From: Chthoniobacter sp.
GTDB lineage: Bacteria > Verrucomicrobiota > Verrucomicrobiia > Chthoniobacterales > Chthoniobacteraceae
DNA: 10,191 nt
Reading direction: 5' to 3'
Assembly: GCA_025351065.1 (NCBI GenBank)
Contig: JANXWQ010000650.1
Span: 1-10,191, forward strand
A model generated the notes under the pieces. That model ran no database searches, was not told where the DNA came from, and saw only the letters and a list, made by a program, of their open reading frames with translations. Position 1 is the first letter of the stretch, and each line of letters starts with the position of its first letter. This document shows, piece by piece, positions 7,568 to 10,191 of this stretch. Position numbers and translations under genes: made by a program.

Positions 7568-7938
7568 AGGTTTTTCCAGTGGGTGCGGAGGGCGTCGGTG
7601 ACTTGGGCGATGGAAAGGCCGAGTTGCTTGGCGCGCAGGGCCACGGCTTCGAGCTGGTCGTCGAGCAGCTTGTCCCGCTGCCGCGCCGTGGACTTCGGCA
7701 CGGCGATGACGCGGTTACCGATGCCGGGGATGCTCTCGATGAGGCCCTCGTGCTTCAGCGCCGTGAGCGCCTTCTGCACGGTGTTTGGGTTGATCTGGTA
7801 TTCCGCGCTCATCGCCCGCACCGAGGGGAAGTCGTCGCCCGGCTTCAATTCGCCCGAGACGATGGCCTTGCGCGCGGCGTAAAGCACCTGCTCGTAGACC
7901 GGCACGCCGGCTTTGAATTCGATTGGAAACAGACCCAT
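7564..7938 (-). CDS. GntR-family transcriptional repressor, YtrA subfamily
   Basis: The 124-residue protein has a GntR winged helix (about 12-80): GVPVYEQVLYAARKAIVSGE, then LKPGDDFPSVRAMS and the recognition-helix region INPNTVQKALTALKHEG. Only some 45 residues follow (RQRDKLLDDQLEAVALRAKQLG...), two helices for dimerisation rather than a ligand-binding FadR/HutC domain; this size is typical of the YtrA subfamily, which usually represses its own ABC-transporter operon. ATG 7938 is chosen because homology begins right after it; a longer form from 7965 would translate through the palindromic operator. It is the first gene of a three-gene operon and overlaps the ATPase ATG by 4 nt. The inducing signal is unknown; YtrA relatives often respond to cell-envelope stress or antibiotics. 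Confidence 0.9.
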   Translation of the reverse strand: MGLFPIEFKAGVPVYEQVLYAARKAIVSGELKPGDDFPSVRAMSAEYQINPNTVQKALTALKHEGLIESIPGIGNRVIAVPKSTARQRDKLLDDQLEAVALRAKQLGLSIAQVTDALRTHWKNL

Positions 7939-7961
7939 GTGTATTATATCACATAATACAC
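7939..7961. promoter_or_regulatory. Palindromic operator of the GntR/ABC operon
   Basis: GTGTATTAT (7939-7947) and ATAATACAC (7953-7961) are perfect inverse complements separated by 5 nt. The AT-rich palindrome stands out from the GC-rich surroundings and directly abuts the repressor start codon, as expected for autorepression by a dimeric GntR protein. Binding is inferred from position and symmetry. Confidence 0.75.
7943..7948 (-). promoter_or_regulatory. TATAAT -10 hexamer of the GntR/ABC operon
   Basis: Read on the minus strand, a consensus TATAAT lies inside the operator and ends 4 nt before the ATG at 7938. With usual -10 spacing, transcription would begin at about 7936-7938, on or next to the start codon. 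I see no convincing TTGACA-like -35 at 17 nt. The overlap with the palindrome would let bound repressor block RNA polymerase. Confidence 0.55.
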
Positions 7962-8017
7962 TCACGGCGGCGGCGCAAGCGGGAAAATCGGCGGCTTTGC
8001 GCGGGTGGATCGCGGCA

Positions 8018-8112
8018 TTTGGAAAACGCCGAGACGCAGAGGCGCAGAGATCGCAAAGGGGGATTCCACAGCCAGACCTCTGCGTCCTCTGCGCCTCTGC
8101 GTTTAGAAAATA
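8018..8112. repeat. GCAGAG-type inverted repeat element, copy 2
   Basis: The left arm (about 8022-8054: GAAAACGCCGAGACGCAGAG, then GCGCAGAGATCGC) is inversely repeated by the right arm 8078-8106 (CTCTGCGTCCTCTGCGCCTC, then TGCGTTTA). A-rich ends (GGAAAA and TAGAAAATAAA) flank the arms. It belongs to the same family as 643-740: same unit, same arm order, similar length, divergent loop. It occupies the divergent gap between the GntR operon and the aldo/keto reductase. The remainder, 8113-8195, holds no gene and no promoter I can defend. Confidence 0.85.
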
Positions 8113-8195
8113 AACGTCGCGCTGTCAGATGGAGCCATCGCCGCGCAGCACAGGGGCTTTTCAAGCCGGCAGCTTTCCGCTTCGATCCTCAAACC

Positions 8196-9128
8196 ATGCA
8201 AACCCGCCGCCTCGGCCAGACCGATCTCCATCTTCCCATCCTTAGCTTCGGCGCGTCGTCGCTCGGGGCGGAGTTTCGCAATGTTTCGCTCGATGAGGTG
8301 CTCGCCAGCGTGCGGGTGGCGCTCGAATGCGGGCTGAACTTTATCGATACCTCGCCTTTTTACGGTCGCGGGATGAGCGAGGTGCTGCTCGGCGTGGCGC
8401 TGAAAGGTGTGCCGCGGGAGAGCTACACGCTTTGCACAAAACTCGGGCGCTACGATCTGCCGCATTTCGATTTTTCGGCGAAACGCGTGGCGGAGAGTGT
8501 GGATGTGTCGCTGCACCGGCTGGGGACGGATCACCTCGACATCGTGCTCTGCCACGACATCGAATTCGTGCCCATGCAGCAGATCGTGGATGAGACGATC
8601 CCGGCGCTGCGCAAAATCCAGGCGGCGGGGAAAGTCCGCTACATCGGCTTCTCCGGCTACCCGATGAAAATCTTCCGCTTCATCTGCGACCAGACGGACG
8701 TGGACTGCGCGCTGAGCTACAACCAGTACACGCTGCAAAACACGCGCTTCGCCGACGAGGCCGTGCCCTACCTGAAAGCGAAGGGCGTGGGCGTGATGAG
8801 CGCCGGCCCGTTCTCCGCACGCCTGCTCACGAACGCCCCGCTGCCCGCGTGGCTGAAGGAGCCCGAGGCGGTGAAAGCCGCCGCGCGCGCCGCTGCGGCG
8901 CATTGCGCAAGCAAAGGTGTGGACATCGCGCAACTCGCGCTCCAGTTCGCGATCGCGAACCCCGACATCACCACCACGGTCTCCGGCAGCGCGAACCCGA
9001 ACAACATCCGCAAATGGGCGCAGTGGGCCGCCACGCCGCTTGACACGGAACTGCTCGCGGAGGTGCAGGCCATTTTTGCGCCGGTGCATAACCTCGGGCA
9101 CAAAGAAGGGCTGCCGGAAAACAACTGA
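8196..9128 (+). CDS. Aldo/keto reductase, L-galactose/L-fucose dehydrogenase-like
   Basis: The 310-residue protein is a full-length aldo/keto reductase (NAD(P)-dependent, TIM barrel, cytoplasmic). The catalytic tetrad is visible as D51 in NFIDTSPFYG, Y56, K82 in LCTKLGRY and H120 in LCHDIEF. The opening MQTRRLGQTDLHLPILSFGA and GRGMSEVLLGVAL (57-69), with HDIEFV after the catalytic histidine, resemble the L-galactose dehydrogenase/L-fucose dehydrogenase branch, which oxidises sugars at C1 to lactones. The nucleotide-binding tail is present as TTVSGSANPNNIR (260-272). ATG 8196 is chosen because family homology starts there; the same frame is open upstream to 7923 but that part only translates the repeat element. 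A 10-nt gap separates it from the next gene, so the two are probably co-transcribed. The dehydrogenase substrate is an inference from resemblance and from the sugar genes elsewhere in the window. Confidence 0.9.
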   Translation: MQTRRLGQTDLHLPILSFGASSLGAEFRNVSLDEVLASVRVALECGLNFIDTSPFYGRGMSEVLLGVALKGVPRESYTLCTKLGRYDLPHFDFSAKRVAESVDVSLHRLGTDHLDIVLCHDIEFVPMQQIVDETIPALRKIQAAGKVRYIGFSGYPMKIFRFICDQTDVDCALSYNQYTLQNTRFADEAVPYLKAKGVGVMSAGPFSARLLTNAPLPAWLKEPEAVKAAARAAAAHCASKGVDIAQLALQFAIANPDITTTVSGSANPNNIRKWAQWAATPLDTELLAEVQAIFAPVHNLGHKEGLPENN

Positions 9129-9138
9129 CCGCGGAGCT

Positions 9139-9564
9139 ATGAAATTCCGTCGCCTGCTCGCGTTGGTCTTTCTCGCCGGGCTGGCCGTGGCGCTGTGGCT
9201 GGGCTCCGGCCAGCGGGATGCGCCGGGTTCACCGGAGCGCGCGGTCGCCAGCGGCCCGGTCTATGCCGGGTGCAAATTCGAGGGCAGCGGGGTGACGATC
9301 ACTTTCACTCACGCCGACGGCGGGCTCCGCGCCGCGGGTGGCGAGTTGCAAGGCTTCGTCATCGCCGGCGACGACCGCGAGTGGAAACCCGCGCTGGTGA
9401 AAATCGACGGCGACAAAATCATCGTCTCCACGCCCGACGGCGCGAACGCCGCCGCGGTGCGCTACGCCTGGGCCAGCGACGCCGAGCGGAACCTCACGAA
9501 CGGCGCAGGCCAGCCGGCCTCGCCTTTCCGCACGGACGGCTGGCCCATGCCACCGGCACCTTAG
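9139..9564 (+). CDS. Exported stand-alone sialate O-acetylesterase C-terminal domain
   Basis: The 141-residue protein starts with MKFRRLLALVFLAGLAVALW, a signal peptide or membrane anchor, and GGAG (9132-9135) sits just before its ATG. From SGPVY (38-42) to the end it follows the C-terminal domain of sialate O-acetylesterases (SASA/DUF303 family): FTHADGGL (56-63), GGELQGFVIAGDDREW (67-82), a central KIDGDKIIVSTP, AVRYAWA (106-112), NLTNGAGQPASPFRTDGWP (118-136). In full-length enzymes of about 500 residues this beta-sandwich follows an SGNH hydrolase domain holding the catalytic Ser/Asp/His; none of that is here, so no esterase activity is expected. It may be a binding or accessory domain, or a remnant that has captured a signal sequence. 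It follows the aldo/keto reductase by 10 nt, and a REPIN-like element begins 2 nt after its stop. Confidence 0.75.
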   Translation: MKFRRLLALVFLAGLAVALWLGSGQRDAPGSPERAVASGPVYAGCKFEGSGVTITFTHADGGLRAAGGELQGFVIAGDDREWKPALVKIDGDKIIVSTPDGANAAAVRYAWASDAERNLTNGAGQPASPFRTDGWPMPPAP

Positions 9565-9565
9565 C

Positions 9566-9771
9566 GACGGTGAAATCAGTCGTCTCATCGGGACGAACGA
9601 TCGTAGCCGTGGGCTTCAGCCCACGGTCAGCGCGGCAGGAGGGCTCTGTCGCGTAGCGACAGTTGAAAGGCTGCTCAAACGTCGCGACGCTACGGCGCGG
9701 CGCTCAACCTATTCCGTGGGCTGAAGCCCACGGCTACCGTCAAGCGTCCCGATGGCACGCGGCTCACCGTC
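9566..9771. repeat. REPIN-like long inverted repeat with internal hairpins
   Basis: Arms pair in three blocks: GACGGTGA 9566-9573 with TCACCGTC 9764-9771; CATCGGGACG 9586-9595 with CGTCCCGATG 9745-9754; and a perfect 24-bp block GTAGCCGTGGGC... 9603-9626 with its inverse 9714-9737. The last two blocks are separated by exactly 7 nt on both sides. Each 24-bp block contains a 9-bp-stem palindrome, CCGTGGGCT/AGCCCACGG. The centre has a hairpin CTGTCGC-GTA-GCGACAG (9646-9662) and a CGTAGCG (9653-ish)/CGCTACG pair. It fills the gap between two convergent genes. No transposase is present, so it would be non-autonomous; RAYT (REP-associated tyrosine transposase) mobilisation is an inference from REP-doublet form. 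Confidence 0.85.
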
Positions 9772-9801
9772 AACTTCATTTCACAGTCTTTGGGACGGCG
9801 C

Positions 9802-10191
9802 TTACCGGACCACGCGGAGCAGCGCGGGGGGCGAGACCTGGCTACCGTCTTCGGCGGCCTTGAGGTGGAAGAGGCGCTCACCGGGCTGGGCAATGGGCGC
9901 GGCGGTGATGCTGAACTCGCGCTCGGTCTGGCCTTCGACGATGAGCAGCCCGTTGAGGCCGATGTTATCGACGAAGACGCCGTAGGGCAGGTTGCGCCCG
10001 CAGTCGTCGGTGCCAAACGCGACGCGCGCTTTGAAATCATTGCGGGCGATACGGACGCGGGCGGTGATGGTCTCGCCAGGATGGATCGTGAATTCGACCG
10101 GCTTGCCCGCTTCGGCGTCGCCGGCCGCGGGCAGGATTTCCACGGTGAGCTTGGGTTTTTCGGCGAGCTGGATTTTGCCGAGGTCGCCGAG
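9802..10191 (-). CDS. C-terminal part of a probably exported protein (5' end outside window)
   Basis: The frame is open from the right edge to TAA at 9802-9804, giving about 129 visible residues; GTG at 10143 lies in mid-domain and is not a credible start. The segment is beta-rich without cysteine pairs: KPVEFTIHPGETITARVRIA, then RNDFKARVAFGTDDCGRNLP, YGVFVDNIGLNGLLIVEGQT, and a closing FHLKAAEDGSQVSPPALLRV. I recognise the RNLP-x-GV-x-VDNIGLNGLLI block as a recurrent C-terminal module of large extracytoplasmic proteins in Planctomycetes and Verrucomicrobia, close to Ig-like/pre-peptidase C-terminal type domains (memory, not searched). The function of the full protein cannot be told from this end. 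It converges on the sialate-esterase-domain gene across the REPIN-like element. Confidence 0.75.
   Translation of the reverse strand, partial: LGDLGKIQLAEKPKLTVEILPAAGDAEAGKPVEFTIHPGETITARVRIARNDFKARVAFGTDDCGRNLPYGVFVDNIGLNGLLIVEGQTEREFSITAAPIAQPGERLFHLKAAEDGSQVSPPALLRVVR

Noticed and set aside
7923..8195. N-terminal extension of the aldo/keto reductase in the same frame
   Set aside because: It merely translates the operator region and the GCAGAG repeat; family homology begins at ATG 8196.
8103..9101. Minus-strand open frame of 332 residues opposite the aldo/keto reductase
   Set aside because: It is antisense shadow with His/Arg/Ala-rich composition; the plus frame has the complete catalytic tetrad.
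9566..9771. Element considered as an insertion sequence
   Set aside because: It is only about 200 bp, has no transposase frame and no evident target-site duplication, so at most a non-autonomous repeat.

Overview
The window is GC-rich bacterial chromosome and most resembles the phylum Verrucomicrobiota (Opitutus or Chthoniobacter-like). This rests on three families of palindromic intergenic repeat I associate with Verrucomicrobia and Planctomycetes, on the sugar-catabolic gene content, on the near absence of Shine-Dalgarno sequences, and on a sialate O-acetylesterase-type domain. The phylum is an inference; no rRNA or marker gene is present.

Left part (1-2493, + strand): the 3' end of a tagaturonate epimerase gene (uxaE-like), a repeat element, then a tight run of a xylose-isomerase-like TIM-barrel sugar isomerase/epimerase, a RbsD/FucU-type sugar mutarotase (2 nt later) and a small exported protein (18 nt later). 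This looks like a uronate or rare-sugar catabolic unit: the epimerase interconverts ketouronates, the TIM-barrel enzyme probably epimerises or isomerises a ketose, and the mutarotase supplies the correct anomer.

Middle (2809-7938, - strand): a three-gene operon of a YtrA-type GntR repressor, an ABC ATPase whose ATG overlaps the repressor stop (ATGA), and a 1282-residue membrane protein. The last has about five N-terminal membrane segments followed by some 1100 residues predicted to lie outside the membrane, ending in two homologous DUF1349/LamG-like beta-sandwich repeats. A perfect 9-bp-arm palindrome containing TATAAT abuts the repressor start codon, which suggests an autoregulated and possibly leaderless transcript. 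The fused permease is the most unusual item in the window.

Right part (8196-9564, + strand): an aldo/keto reductase of the L-galactose/L-fucose dehydrogenase type, then a short exported protein that consists of the C-terminal domain of sialate O-acetylesterase without the catalytic domain. A convergent gene fragment (9802-10191, - strand) carries the C-terminus of a probably exported protein.

Every intergenic gap longer than 100 bp holds a palindromic repeat: 643-740 and 8018-8112 (same family, GCAGAG arms), 2609-2758 (nested palindrome) and 9566-9771 (REPIN-like). I saw no tRNA, rRNA, transposase or CRISPR array.
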